Shown here: positions 7,220-16,703 of the stretch, piece after piece
Layout of the letters: every line of letters begins with the position of its first letter
Position numbering within the stretch: the stretch's first letter is position 1
Origin: CAYSDL01 sp964429875
Lineage (GTDB): Bacteria > Fidelibacterota > Marinisomatia > SCGC-AAA003-L08 > D37C17
NCBI GenBank assembly: GCA_964429875.1
Contig: CAYSDL010000001.1
Location: 1 to 64,000 of the forward strand
Direction of reading: 5' to 3'
DNA: 64,000 nt
Program-made: the position numbers and the translations under genes
The notes under the pieces: generated by a model
Told to the model about the DNA's origin: nothing
Seen by the model: the letters and a program-made list of their open reading frames with translations, nothing else
The model's database searches: none

Positions 7220-9838
7220 ATGAAAAAAATATCTATATTACTAGTTTTCAATTTAATTTTTTATAGTAATATTTTTTCTGATCCCTTTGAACAACTTGAT
7301 ATTGATTTTTTAAAAAAGAAAACAACTCAAGAAGTTAAAAAAAATGTTCAGAAAAAAAATAAATCTTCAGACTTCCCCCAATATGAAGATAAAATTAAAG
7401 ATTTAAAACCAATCTCAGGATTATTTAATTTTTATTGGGATAAAAATAAAAATAAATTATTTATTTCTATTAAGCCTGACCAATTTGGAAAAACTTTTTT
7501 AGCTAATATGACTCGTCAATCTGGAGATGCATATTATTACGATGGGTCTAATCTTATGAATGAGTTTCCCTTTACTTTTAATAAAGTGGGCTCAATAGTT
7601 CAATTAGTGCATATAAATGTATTATTTAGAGCAGATAATGATAGAGCAATTTCTAAAGCCATTGATAATGATCTCCCTAATTCTATTATTGCAACAGGTC
7701 AACAAATATCAATGCCACATAAGGAAACAGGTGCAATATTAGTAGATGCAAATAAATTGTTTCTTAGAGATATTGGCTATGTATCACAACATCGAAAAGG
7801 ACGTTATAAATTTGATCCATTAAATAGCTACTATTCAGATATTAAATCATTTCCTGAAAATTCAGAAATAGATCTTATAATTCATTATAATAGTTTAAAA
7901 GGATCTGATGCTTTTACATTGCCTAATTCAAGAAGTATGGAAATGAGATATCATATTAGTTTATCTTCATTGCAAAAAAATAATTTTAAACCAAGAGAAG
8001 TAGATGATAGGTTGGGTTATTTTACTACAATATATCAAGACTATACTAATACATTACAAGAAACACAGTATGTCCGGTATATTAATAAATGGCATTTAGA
8101 AAAAACTGATAAATCAGCTCAATTATCTGAACCTATAAAACCCATTGTTTTTTGGATTGAGAATAAAGTTCCTGAAGAATTTAGAGATGCAGTTAGAGAT
8201 GGTATTCTAGGGTGGAATAAATCATTTGAAAAAATTGGATTTAAAAATGCCATAGTTGTTAAACAAATGCCAGATGATGCTGATTGGGACCCTGCTGATG
8301 TAAGATATAATACTATAAGATGGTTTGTCCAGCCAGGAAGCGCTTATGCTGTAGGTCCTAGTAGAGCAAACCCATTTACTGGGGAATTATATGATGCAGA
8401 TATTAGAGTAAGTGCAGATTTTGTAAAAGCATTTTATAGAGAATTTGATGAATTTGTTACTCCTGTAACTAATGATGAGATATCTAAAATTTGGGAAGAT
8501 GATATAGAACATAATCATAAACATTGTAATTATTCTCAGCATTTACAATCTCAAATGTCATTAGGTTGGCATAATTTATTAAGTCAAGGTATTATTAAAG
8601 GTACTGATGATGAATTAATGGATTATGTATATAAAGGATTAGTTGATTTGATATTGCATGAAGTAGGCCATACTTTAGGGTTACGACACAATTTTAAGGC
8701 AAGTTCTATTTATTCGGTAGATCAATTAAAAAATAAAAGTTTCACAGAAAAATATGGGATAAGTGGATCTGTAATGGATTACCATCCAGTAAATTTATTT
8801 GATAATGGACATACTTTATTTCAGACATCTCCAGGGCCATATGATGACTGGGTAATAGAATATGGTTATTCAGAGTTTTTATCTGGATCAGAAAAAGATA
8901 ATTTGGAAAATATTGCTAACCAATCTAATCATCCATTATTAGCGTATGGTACAGATGAGGACACCTTTGGAAGAAGCTCAAGAGGGATTGATCCCCTTTG
9001 TAATTTATGGGATATAAGTAATGATCCTATTGCCTATTATAATAATCAACTTAACTTAGTTGATAAATTATGGACAAATCTCTTGCAGGATTTTGAAAAA
9101 GATGGAGAAAGATATCAAAAAATAAGAAGTGTATTTTCTCAAGGAATTTGGGAGTATATAGGGGCGGGAAGAGCTGCCCCTAAATTTATAGGCGGAATTT
9201 ATTTTAAAAGAAATCATATTGGTGATCCAGGAGATACAAATCCTTTTGAAATTGTAAATCCAGACAAACAGAGAGAAGCATTAGATTTTATTATTAATAA
9301 TATTTTAGATAAAGATACATTTCAATTCGATCCAGAATTATTAAACAAATTATCACCTGAAAGACATGAAGATTTTGAATGGAAAGTTTGGACTATGGAT
9401 CGTATTGATTATCCTATTCATAATGTAGTTAAACGTATATATGCATATACTTTATATTCATTATTTGATCCTAGGCGCTTAGCAAGAGTCCAGGATAATG
9501 AAATCAAATTTACTAGTGAAGAGTCATTTACGATGGGTGAAATTTTTGATAAAATTAATCAGTGTGTTTGGCAGGAATTAGATTTAAATGAAAATATTAA
9601 CAGTTATAAACGTGAATTGCAAAATCTTCAAATTGAATTATATTCTAAAATATTATTTTCAAGTTATGAATTTAATAGTTATTCTCAATCTTTAACAAGA
9701 AGCAGTTTAAAAACAATCCTTAAAAATATATATACTACACTTAGTGAAGCCAAATATAATAGTATATCTAAAGCACACCTTGAGTTTTCTGCAGAAAAAA
9801 TTGAAGCAATTTTAGATGCAGAAATTCAACTGAATTAA
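7220..9838 (+). CDS. Secreted zinc metalloprotease (DUF5117/DUF4953 type)
   Basis: A signal peptide (MKKISILLVFNLIFYSNIFS) precedes a Lys-rich linker and a large protein with the extended zinc motif HEVGHTLGLRHNFKAS (first His about residue 480) followed by the Met-turn candidate SVMDYHPVN, as in metzincin peptidases. Family-typical pieces include the N-terminal QSGDAYYYDGSN region, PIVFWIENKVPEEFRDAVRDGILGWN split over the central domain, and VQPGSAYAVGPSRANPFTGE. Proteins of this size and order are annotated as zinc-dependent metalloproteases with DUF5117 and DUF4953 domains in Bacteroidetes-like bacteria; the substrate is unknown. Probably periplasmic or exported. Confidence 0.85.
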   Translation: MKKISILLVFNLIFYSNIFSDPFEQLDIDFLKKKTTQEVKKNVQKKNKSSDFPQYEDKIKDLKPISGLFNFYWDKNKNKLFISIKPDQFGKTFLANMTRQSGDAYYYDGSNLMNEFPFTFNKVGSIVQLVHINVLFRADNDRAISKAIDNDLPNSIIATGQQISMPHKETGAILVDANKLFLRDIGYVSQHRKGRYKFDPLNSYYSDIKSFPENSEIDLIIHYNSLKGSDAFTLPNSRSMEMRYHISLSSLQKNNFKPREVDDRLGYFTTIYQDYTNTLQETQYVRYINKWHLEKTDKSAQLSEPIKPIVFWIENKVPEEFRDAVRDGILGWNKSFEKIGFKNAIVVKQMPDDADWDPADVRYNTIRWFVQPGSAYAVGPSRANPFTGELYDADIRVSADFVKAFYREFDEFVTPVTNDEISKIWEDDIEHNHKHCNYSQHLQSQMSLGWHNLLSQGIIKGTDDELMDYVYKGLVDLILHEVGHTLGLRHNFKASSIYSVDQLKNKSFTEKYGISGSVMDYHPVNLFDNGHTLFQTSPGPYDDWVIEYGYSEFLSGSEKDNLENIANQSNHPLLAYGTDEDTFGRSSRGIDPLCNLWDISNDPIAYYNNQLNLVDKLWTNLLQDFEKDGERYQKIRSVFSQGIWEYIGAGRAAPKFIGGIYFKRNHIGDPGDTNPFEIVNPDKQREALDFIINNILDKDTFQFDPELLNKLSPERHEDFEWKVWTMDRIDYPIHNVVKRIYAYTLYSLFDPRRLARVQDNEIKFTSEESFTMGEIFDKINQCVWQELDLNENINSYKRELQNLQIELYSKILFSSYEFNSYSQSLTRSSLKTILKNIYTTLSEAKYNSISKAHLEFSAEKIEAILDAEIQLN

Positions 9839-9863
9839 TATCTATAATAAACAAAAAACAATT

Positions 9864-10769
9864 ATGGAAAAACTATTAGTCATTCTAGGGCCGACTGCAT
9901 CTGGGAAAACATCCTTTGCAGTAAAACTAGCAGATAAATTTAATGGTGAAATTATTTCAGCAGATTCAAGACAAATTTATAAAGGCATGGATATTGGAAC
10001 AGGTAAAGATTTACATGAATATAAGTTAAAAGATAAATCCATACCATATTATTTGATTGATATTTTAGATCCAAAAATAGATTATAGTGTTTTTCAATTT
10101 AAAAATGATTTTCATAAAATTTTTAAAACCATAACAGATAAAAATAAACTACCAATATTATGTGGGGGAACAGCACTATACATTGATTCTATTCTATTTA
10201 ATTATGATATGTCACAGATTGCTCCTAATTCTAAAATAAGAAATAAACTTGAAAAATTATCAATAAAACAACTGAAAGAAAAATTGTTAAGTAGAGATAA
10301 AAAATTATATGATGAGAATTTTCATGTAACTAAACGAAGAATTATTAGATCATTAGAAATTTCTGATCCTAATAATAATACAATTAATAAGTCTATTGAT
10401 AAATCTATTAATCATCCACTTATTATTGGAATGGATATAGAAAGAGAAATAATATTAAAAAAAATTAAAGTACGCTTACTAGAAAGATTAAAAAATGGCA
10501 TGATTGAAGAAGTTCAAGCATTAATAGAAACAGGGGTGGATCTTAATAGACTTAAATATTTTGGATTAGAATATAAATTTATTGGTCAATATCTTTTCAA
10601 AGAAATTGCATATGATGATATGCTACATAATTTAAATGTTTCTATAAATAGATTTTCAAAAAGACAAATGACTTTTTTTAGAAGAATGGAAAAATGGGGG
10701 ATGAAAATTAACTGGCTTGATCCTACATCAGTAGATGATGCAGTTCAATTAATTAATAATTATTTATAA
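9864..10769 (+). CDS. miaA: tRNA dimethylallyltransferase
   Basis: MiaA puts a dimethylallyl group on A37 of tRNAs reading UNN codons. The P-loop GPTASGKTSFAVKLA (residues 9-23) is followed by SADSRQIYKGMDIGTG, the CGGTALYIDSI substrate motif, and the C-terminal RLKNGMIEEVQALIETG and RFSKRQMTFFRR tRNA-binding parts. Length (301) is normal. It lies three bases before the glycosyltransferase, probably in one transcript. Confidence 0.96.
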   Translation: MEKLLVILGPTASGKTSFAVKLADKFNGEIISADSRQIYKGMDIGTGKDLHEYKLKDKSIPYYLIDILDPKIDYSVFQFKNDFHKIFKTITDKNKLPILCGGTALYIDSILFNYDMSQIAPNSKIRNKLEKLSIKQLKEKLLSRDKKLYDENFHVTKRRIIRSLEISDPNNNTINKSIDKSINHPLIIGMDIEREIILKKIKVRLLERLKNGMIEEVQALIETGVDLNRLKYFGLEYKFIGQYLFKEIAYDDMLHNLNVSINRFSKRQMTFFRRMEKWGMKINWLDPTSVDDAVQLINNYL

Positions 10770-10772
10770 AAA

Positions 10773-11906
10773 ATGTATGATCCACACCTCCTTAACAAAT
10801 ATTTAACTAAAAGAAGCTTTCATGATTTAGCAGTTCCACATAATCATCCTAAAAAACTACACTATAGTAAATTTATAGTGATCCCCTGTTATAATGAATA
10901 TGATTTTATTTTTCAGACTCTTGATTCTATTAATGAACAAAACCTTAATTTATTAAAAGAAACTATTGTAATTATTGTCATTAACAATTCTAATACTGAT
11001 AGTAATATAGTAAAAAAAAATAACCAGTTAACTTATGATTCTCTAATTGAAAAATCATATTTTTTTGAATTTATAATTTTAAATAATTTTGATAAAAAAA
11101 ATGCTCTGAAAGATAAAATTGCAGGAGTTGGAACAGCCCGTAAGATAGGGTTTGACTATTGTTTAAATTTTGTTAATAATGGAAATAATTTATTTTGTTC
11201 ATTAGATGCAGATACAATAATGTCCCCTCAATATTTAAGTACAATTAATAATGAATTTAAAAAAAAAATTAATGTTGCAGTTGTAAACTTTCAGCATCAA
11301 AAATCTAATGATATTTTAATTGAAAATGGTATTAGGAAATATGAATCTATTATAAAAAAAATTGCTTCTAAAATTCACAAAACAGGCTCACCATATGGCT
11401 ATGTAAGCATGGGTTCAACTATTATATGTAATGTTAAATCATATATAGCATGTGGAGGAATGCCTAAAAAGAAAGCAACAGAAGATTTTTATTTTATGCA
11501 GGCATTAGCAAAGTACACGAAAATAAAACAAATCAAAAATATTTTAGTATATCCTTCATCAAGAGATAATCAAAGAGTATATTTAGGTACTGGCTATAGA
11601 ATGAAGAAATATAAGCAAGGTGAAAATTTTACAGATCTTGATTATAATAGAAAATCATATAAATCACTAAAAATAATCATTGATTGTGCGGATAGATTTT
11701 GGGGGAAAGATTATTGTCAATTCTATCAATACCTAAATAATCGTTTAGATAAAAAAGTAATAGATTTTTTAAGTTCAAAAAGTATTGAATCAGTATGGAA
11801 TAAAATGAAGATCAATGCAAAAAACAAAAAACAATTTATGCTTTTTTTCCATCAATGGTTTGATGCTTTAATGATAATACAATTATTAAAAAAATTGAAT
11901 AATTAG
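10773..11906 (+). CDS. Family 2 glycosyltransferase
   Basis: The N-terminal half has the GT-A fold start FIVIPCYNEYDFIFQTLDSI (residues about 31-50) and the metal-binding SLDADTIMSPQYL (about 140-152), followed by an acceptor segment with GGMPKKKATEDFYFMQALA that resembles the TEDxxL motif of GT2 enzymes. There is no membrane segment, so it is cytoplasmic or peripheral. The last 120 residues match no family I recognise. The sugar donor and acceptor cannot be told from sequence. It sits between miaA and the fatty-acid kinase fusion. Confidence 0.8.
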   Translation: MYDPHLLNKYLTKRSFHDLAVPHNHPKKLHYSKFIVIPCYNEYDFIFQTLDSINEQNLNLLKETIVIIVINNSNTDSNIVKKNNQLTYDSLIEKSYFFEFIILNNFDKKNALKDKIAGVGTARKIGFDYCLNFVNNGNNLFCSLDADTIMSPQYLSTINNEFKKKINVAVVNFQHQKSNDILIENGIRKYESIIKKIASKIHKTGSPYGYVSMGSTIICNVKSYIACGGMPKKKATEDFYFMQALAKYTKIKQIKNILVYPSSRDNQRVYLGTGYRMKKYKQGENFTDLDYNRKSYKSLKIIIDCADRFWGKDYCQFYQYLNNRLDKKVIDFLSSKSIESVWNKMKINAKNKKQFMLFFHQWFDALMIIQLLKKLNN

Positions 11907-11939
11907 TATTTTATAATATTAATCTAATAATGAATTATA

Positions 11940-13748
11940 ATGAATAATATTCAAAAAAAAGAAATTAATGGAAACTTATTATATACTGGGATTAGTGCCG
12001 GTATTAGAAATTTATTAGAGTATCAGGACAAACTCGATGAAATCAATGTTTTCCCTGTTCCTGATGGTGATACTGGAACAAATATGTGCTTTACACTGCT
12101 CCCAATCATAGAAGATTCTAAAATAGAAATTACTGATAGTGTTGATGTAACAGCTAATTTTATTGCTGATACTGCTTTAGATTCTGCAAGGGGGAATTCC
12201 GGAACAATAATAGCTCAATTTTTTCATGGCATGAGAAAAGCTTTATCAGGGCTCGAAGTAGCAAATATTAATGATTTTTCTAACGCTTTAAAGGTTGGCT
12301 ATAAAAGTGCAAATGATTCTCTTTTAAATCCAGAAGAAGGCACTATTATTACGGTAATGAGAGATGTTTCAAATACAGCACAAAATTTAGTTGAAAATGA
12401 AAAAGAAAATTTAGATTTTGTTACTTTTTTAAATAAGTGCTACAAAGAAGCTGAGCAATCTTTGCAACGTACTAAAACAATCCTTAAAATTTTACAAAAA
12501 ACAGATGTTGTTGATGCTGGAGCATTAGGATTTGTTTTATTGATTCAAGGCGTCCTGAACTCATTACAAAAAGGATCAAAAATTCAAAGTACACATTTAG
12601 ATATTTCTTATAAGCTAGAGAAAGTTGAAGCTTTAAAAAGGGATATCGACTTTACAATTCACAATAAATTTTGCACAGAATGTTCTATTGGTGGAAATAA
12701 TATTAATAAAAATGAACTTAAACAGCTTATTAAGCATTGTGGGGATAGTATGGTTCTAGCTGGTACTAGTAGTAAAGTTAAGGTGCATATTCATACTAAT
12801 GATCCTGGTAAACTATTTCAAATTTGTGAAGCCTACGGAAAAGTAATTGATAGAAAAGTTGATGATATGACAAAACAGGAAAATTCAATTCATCATGAGG
12901 GAGCAAGTTCAATTGCTATTGTTGTAGATTCTGGAGCAGATATTCCAGAAGAATATTTGAGTGATATACAAATTGTCCCAGTGAGGTATAGTTTTGGGAC
13001 ACAACAGCATATTGACAGAGTAACACAAAGTTCAAAAGATTTTTATAGACAAATGCAAACAGATTCAAACCATCCTAAAACATCACAGCCAACACCTGGA
13101 GATTTTAGAAAAACATATAATTTCATATCATCTCATTATAATAATGTAATTTCTATTCACTTATCAAAAAAAGTTAGTGGGACCTATCAGTCTGCTGTAA
13201 ATGCATCAAAAAAAATAAAAAAAATTAACATAAAAATTATAGACTCTTATACTGCTTCAGTTGGTTTAGGCCTTCTTGCAATGTATGCAGTTGATCTTAA
13301 GCAAGAGGGAAAGAGCTATCAAGAAATTATTAAATTAGTTAATAAAAAAAGAGATAAAACACATGTGTATTTAGTCCCAGATGATTTAAGCTATATTGTC
13401 AAAGGTGGTAGGGCTCCTTCTAAAGTTAAAACAATTGCAAATTTATTTAGGTTAAGGCCTGTTCTAGGAACAAAAAAAGGGCAACTGAAAGCAAGAGGCG
13501 TTTTATATGGGAAATCAAACACTGTTGCTAAACTATCTCAATATTTAGTAAAGAAACTTGATTCAGAAAAAAAATATAGATTGATGATTTCTCATTCAAA
13601 TTGTAAAGATAAAGGAAATCGTTTATTAAATAGATTGCTTAATTGTGATTTGAATATTGAAAATCATTATTTAATAGAATTGGGAGGAGCTCTTGGAGCA
13701 CATGCTGGCCCCAACTCAGTTGTAGCAGGATTTCAAGAAATAGATTAA
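11940..13748 (+). CDS. Fused fatty-acid kinase (FakA-like) and DegV/FakB-like protein
   Basis: Residues about 1-200 are a DAK2-type kinase domain with FPVPDGDTGTNM (Asp42 and Asp44 as metal ligands) and ARGNSGTIIAQFFHG. Residues about 235-305 (FCTECSIGG to VKVHIHTNDPGKLFQI) resemble the middle/C-terminal part of FakA. Residues about 325-600 form a DegV domain opening with IVVDSGADIPEEYL and holding the fatty-acid-site motifs TSQPTPGDF and SGTYQSA. In Staphylococcus FakA phosphorylates a fatty acid carried by the separate protein FakB; here both are in one chain. The gene ends two bases before plsY, whose enzyme uses acyl-phosphate, which supports the proposed role in recycling free fatty acids into phospholipid. 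Confidence 0.88.
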   Translation: MNNIQKKEINGNLLYTGISAGIRNLLEYQDKLDEINVFPVPDGDTGTNMCFTLLPIIEDSKIEITDSVDVTANFIADTALDSARGNSGTIIAQFFHGMRKALSGLEVANINDFSNALKVGYKSANDSLLNPEEGTIITVMRDVSNTAQNLVENEKENLDFVTFLNKCYKEAEQSLQRTKTILKILQKTDVVDAGALGFVLLIQGVLNSLQKGSKIQSTHLDISYKLEKVEALKRDIDFTIHNKFCTECSIGGNNINKNELKQLIKHCGDSMVLAGTSSKVKVHIHTNDPGKLFQICEAYGKVIDRKVDDMTKQENSIHHEGASSIAIVVDSGADIPEEYLSDIQIVPVRYSFGTQQHIDRVTQSSKDFYRQMQTDSNHPKTSQPTPGDFRKTYNFISSHYNNVISIHLSKKVSGTYQSAVNASKKIKKINIKIIDSYTASVGLGLLAMYAVDLKQEGKSYQEIIKLVNKKRDKTHVYLVPDDLSYIVKGGRAPSKVKTIANLFRLRPVLGTKKGQLKARGVLYGKSNTVAKLSQYLVKKLDSEKKYRLMISHSNCKDKGNRLLNRLLNCDLNIENHYLIELGGALGAHAGPNSVVAGFQEID

Positions 13749-13750
13749 AG

Positions 13751-14374
13751 ATGCAAGAAATTATAAATATCATACTCAGTTATTTAGTTGGTTCAATATC
13801 AGGAAGCATGGTCCTTGGCTATCTAAAAGGGATCGATATAAGAAAAATGGGTAGTGGCAATGCAGGTGGTACAAATGCATTTAGAACTGTCGGAGCAGTA
13901 TTTGCTCTAGGTGTTATTACTGTAGATATTTTAAAAGGAATTTTAGCTGTGATATTTATAAGCAAGCTTAATTTTTTAGGTAATTATTCTTTTTTAAATT
14001 CTAATATTGTTGAAATTTGTTGTGCCATAGCAGCAGTATTAGGTCATGTTTATCCTATATATTATAATTTTAAAGGTGGAAAAGGAGCTGGGACATTAAT
14101 AGGAATAATAGGAGTATTATTCCCAGAGTGTATCATTTATGCACTGCTTGCTTGGTTTATAACATTGATTTTTACTGGCTATGTAGGACTTGGTACAATG
14201 ATTGCAGGAATTACCTTGTCTGCTAGTGCATATATACTTGGGGTATCTAATATTCATTTTTATTTTTCGCTATTAATGTCAGCATTTATAGTATTTACAC
14301 ACAGAAGCAATATTAGAAGAATGATTAAAGGAAATGAAAACAGATTTGAAAAAATAATGATATTTAAACGTTAG
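13751..14374 (+). CDS. plsY: Acyl-phosphate:glycerol-3-phosphate acyltransferase
   Basis: PlsY is an inner-membrane enzyme that moves an acyl chain from acyl-phosphate to glycerol-3-phosphate, starting phospholipid synthesis. All three signatures are visible: GSGNAGGTNAFR, the KGGKGAGT loop, and THRSNIRRM near the C-terminus. About five to seven membrane helices span 207 residues, the normal size. It directly follows the FakA-FakB-like fusion, which would supply the acyl-phosphate. The strong terminator at 14403-14430 ends the transcript. Confidence 0.95.
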   Translation: MQEIINIILSYLVGSISGSMVLGYLKGIDIRKMGSGNAGGTNAFRTVGAVFALGVITVDILKGILAVIFISKLNFLGNYSFLNSNIVEICCAIAAVLGHVYPIYYNFKGGKGAGTLIGIIGVLFPECIIYALLAWFITLIFTGYVGLGTMIAGITLSASAYILGVSNIHFYFSLLMSAFIVFTHRSNIRRMIKGNENRFEKIMIFKR

Positions 14375-14402
14375 TCTTAAGAAAAATAATTTAGTACAAA
14401 AA

Positions 14403-14430
14403 AAAAGCCTTCTTTATTAAGAAGGCTTTT
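14403..14430. terminator. Bidirectional rho-independent terminator
   Basis: A perfect 12-bp inverted repeat, AAAAGCCTTCTT and AAGAAGGCTTTT, with loop TATT. A-rich and T-rich ends on both sides let it act on both strands. It lies between the convergent plsY (plus) and the small repeat protein (minus). Confidence 0.9.
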
Positions 14431-14457
14431 TAATTTAATAAAAGAACTTCAGTTATT

Positions 14458-14685
14458 TTATTTTCTGCCTCTTGCCATTGCAGCTTTAGAAACATCACCA
14501 TCTTTATCGATGAAATATAACCAACCAGATTCTCTTGTTACATTAGTGTCAGCAACTTTTTTTGCATTTCCACCTTTTTCGTTACCTCTTGCCATTTTAG
14601 ATGCCCAAACATTGCCATCTTTGCCAAGATAATATAAGTAACCTTTTTCTTTTTGAACGCCACATGTAGCAACTTTTTCAGCCAT
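14458..14685 (-). CDS. Small tandem-repeat protein of unknown function
   Basis: The 75-residue protein is built from two similar units: KEKGYLYYLGKDGNVWASKM-ARG and RESGWLYFIDKDGDVSKAAM-ARG, joined by a Gly/Lys/Asn linker, with VATCGV and VADTNV before the units. The shared pattern is ESGxLYFxDKDGxVxxxxMARG. There is no signal peptide or membrane segment, and it is basic. I recall similar unnamed small proteins in other phyla but know no function. It has the best Shine-Dalgarno sequence in its area (AAGGAG, 8 bases before ATG) and its own promoter-like sequence and terminator, so it is probably well expressed as a single gene. Confidence 0.85.
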   Translation of the reverse strand: MAEKVATCGVQKEKGYLYYLGKDGNVWASKMARGNEKGGNAKKVADTNVTRESGWLYFIDKDGDVSKAAMARGRK

Positions 14686-14693
14686 GATTTACA

Positions 14694-14699
14694 CTCCTT
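14694..14699 (-). promoter_or_regulatory. Ribosome binding site of the small repeat protein
   Basis: AAGGAG on the minus strand, 8 bases before the ATG at 14685. It supports the start and high expression. Confidence 0.7.
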
Positions 14700-14739
14700 C
14701 TTTAAGTTATTTTTCTACTTTACAAAAATATAGTACCTA

Positions 14740-14768
14740 ATACTATGTATTTCTCTTCTAAAAATCAA
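14740..14768 (-). promoter_or_regulatory. Putative sigma-70-like promoter of the small repeat protein
   Basis: On the minus strand TTGATT (14768-14763) and TAGTAT (14745-14740) are separated by exactly 17 bases, giving a leader of about 45-50 bases. AT-rich background makes chance matches common. Confidence 0.35.
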
Positions 14769-14949
14769 GCAAATTTTGTAAAAATAATAGAAATTTATAA
14801 TAAAAAGCATGTTTTTATGTAAAAAATACACTCTTTATATCAAGAAAATGAGTTTTTGTATGAAAAATAACATATAAAATATTAACTAATTCAATAATTT
14901 CGATATTTTTATAATATAATTTTTAGGATGTGATTACGAAAATAGTTAA

Positions 14950-15594
14950 TTATCGACTAGATTCAAACTTTTTCATAACTAGTTTAAATTCTTCAAAAGA
15001 GTTACAATTAAAAAAATTTGATAAATCTATATTTTCCTTTATTGTTATAGTAGTAGAGAACCCGTAGTTATGGCCTGGATATATTAATGTATCATTTGGA
15101 AGAGAAAATATTTTCTTATAAACACTATTATATAAATCTTTAATATTACTATTGTTGCTAATTGTTCTCCCCGTTCTACCAACAAATATTGTATCTCCAG
15201 TAAAAATGCATTTATTTTTTTTGTTCCAAAAACAAACACTATCTGAATAATGTCCAGGGGTATGAATAGTTATTATCATTTCTTGTCCTAAAGTTATAAC
15301 TTCATAATCAGACAGTTTTTTTATGTAGTGTTTAAATGTTTTTATATGTTTTTCATGGCATAGAATTTCGATGTTTGGAAATAAATGAAGAAATTCATCT
15401 AAATAAAAAATATGATCATGATGAGTATGAGTGATTAGGATTTTTGATAAAATTAAATCTGTGTTTTCTATGAATTCTCTTATTGGTGTAATGTTAACTG
15501 ATGGATCAATAATTGCAGCATGTTTTGTTTTATCGCACCAAATTAAATAACAGAGATTTTTATCAAAACCTCCTTCGAATGATTTTATTTTCAT
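14950..15594 (-). CDS. MBL-fold hydrolase (glyoxalase II-like)
   Basis: A metallo-beta-lactamase-fold hydrolase of 214 residues. The zinc motif THTHHDHI (HxHxDH), the third ligand in TPGHYSDSV, the bridging Asp in FTGDTIFVGRTGR, and the final His in YPGHNYG are all present, in the order seen in glyoxalase II-type enzymes. The short length (about 215, not 250) means the C-terminal glutathione-binding domain of true glyoxalase II is missing, so another thioester substrate is likely. Its start overlaps the alpha/beta hydrolase stop by 4 bases. Confidence 0.88.
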   Translation of the reverse strand: MKIKSFEGGFDKNLCYLIWCDKTKHAAIIDPSVNITPIREFIENTDLILSKILITHTHHDHIFYLDEFLHLFPNIEILCHEKHIKTFKHYIKKLSDYEVITLGQEMIITIHTPGHYSDSVCFWNKKNKCIFTGDTIFVGRTGRTISNNSNIKDLYNSVYKKIFSLPNDTLIYPGHNYGFSTTITIKENIDLSNFFNCNSFEEFKLVMKKFESSR

Positions 15595-16655
15595 TTATTA
15601 AACCTAAAGTAATATGCGAAAAAACTCACCATTTTTAACAGTTCTTTTAATTTGAAAATAGGTCCTCTATCAGTAGAAATTTCTCTATGTTCATACAAAA
15701 ATGAGATTAATAATTTGCTATCTGGGAGAGCATTTGCTAAATAAGTGGATTCTGTAAAAGGCACCATTGAATCATTTGCTCCATGAATTACAAACACTTT
15801 ATTTTTAATATTACTAGCCCAGTTACTTGGAGATAAATACTCTAAGAGTTCAATATTAGTAGAAAGCATTTTATCAATAATATTTTTTATCTGATCATCA
15901 ACAACGCCCTCTAAAACCTTCTTAATGAGTTGTTGGTCATCCTTTGACAATTTTCTTAAAAGTTCATCTACCTTATCATGATTGTCCTCTATTCTATATT
16001 TTAAAAGTTCAGTAATTTTTTTCTTATCATGATTTGAATCAATTGTTTTAAAAAAATTATAAAAAAGAACTATAGTCCCCCACTCATGTGGTTTAATATT
16101 AAACTCTTCTTCCTTATATTTAATTTTACCGCTAATAAAAAAATCAAGAGCACTTTCAATAGAATAATATGTGCCATAAGATAATATAGATTTTGGAGCA
16201 GGATTATTCATTCGGGAATCCATGCTAGCTTTTAATAGGTTAGCCCCTCCGTAACTTAGCCCAACAACCATTACATCATTTTGATTGATAGAATGGTGTT
16301 TGAGTAATTCCTGGTAACAATGAGCAAACCAATCAACATTTTCTTTCACGAGCAGTAAATTTTTTAGATTTGGTATTCTTGGAAGAAATACATTATACCC
16401 AGCATTTCTAAGTGCATTTCCAAGCATTATCATACCCGGATGTTCCTCGGCATAGGGGGATGCCCCAGGAAAAATTATAATTGACTGAGTATGTTTTTTA
16501 TTTGTATAAAACACACGAACAATAATATCATCATTCTCAAATCCTTTATATGTTTCATCCTTAAAATCAATTTGAGTGATTTTGTCTTCATTGAACTTAA
16601 CAAGGCCAATAATGTATTTAACTGCACTTATATATGAATTTATAAATGAAAACAT
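15591..16655 (-). CDS. Alpha/beta hydrolase
   Basis: This 354-residue enzyme carries the nucleophile elbow VGLSYGGANLL (Ser), a later acid FVIHGANDSMVPF (Asp) and a candidate catalytic His in LYEHREIS. A helical insertion of about 100 residues (Lys/Asp/Glu-rich, about 190-265) forms a cap. There is no signal peptide, so it is probably cytoplasmic. Family-level assignment only; the substrate is unknown. It is first in a two-gene unit with the MBL hydrolase, just downstream of the tRNA-Glu terminator. Confidence 0.82.
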   Translation of the reverse strand: MFSFINSYISAVKYIIGLVKFNEDKITQIDFKDETYKGFENDDIIVRVFYTNKKHTQSIIIFPGASPYAEEHPGMIMLGNALRNAGYNVFLPRIPNLKNLLLVKENVDWFAHCYQELLKHHSINQNDVMVVGLSYGGANLLKASMDSRMNNPAPKSILSYGTYYSIESALDFFISGKIKYKEEEFNIKPHEWGTIVLFYNFFKTIDSNHDKKKITELLKYRIEDNHDKVDELLRKLSKDDQQLIKKVLEGVVDDQIKNIIDKMLSTNIELLEYLSPSNWASNIKNKVFVIHGANDSMVPFTESTYLANALPDSKLLISFLYEHREISTDRGPIFKLKELLKMVSFFAYYFRFNK

Positions 16656-16668
16656 AAATTGTAGGTAA

Positions 16669-16696
16669 AAAAACCACTGAATGTTCAGTGGTTTTT
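16669..16696 (-). terminator. Rho-independent terminator after tRNA-Glu
   Basis: The arms AAAAACCACTGA and TCAGTGGTTTTT form a 12-bp stem around loop ATGT, with a run of seven T on the minus strand. It separates the tRNA from the alpha/beta hydrolase gene. Confidence 0.88.
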
Positions 16697-16703
16697 GTAT
16701 TAG

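Noticed and set aside
14686..14949. A second small gene upstream of the repeat protein
   Set aside because: The 264 bases are AT-rich with frequent stops in all frames; only the promoter-like sequence and ribosome site are supportable.
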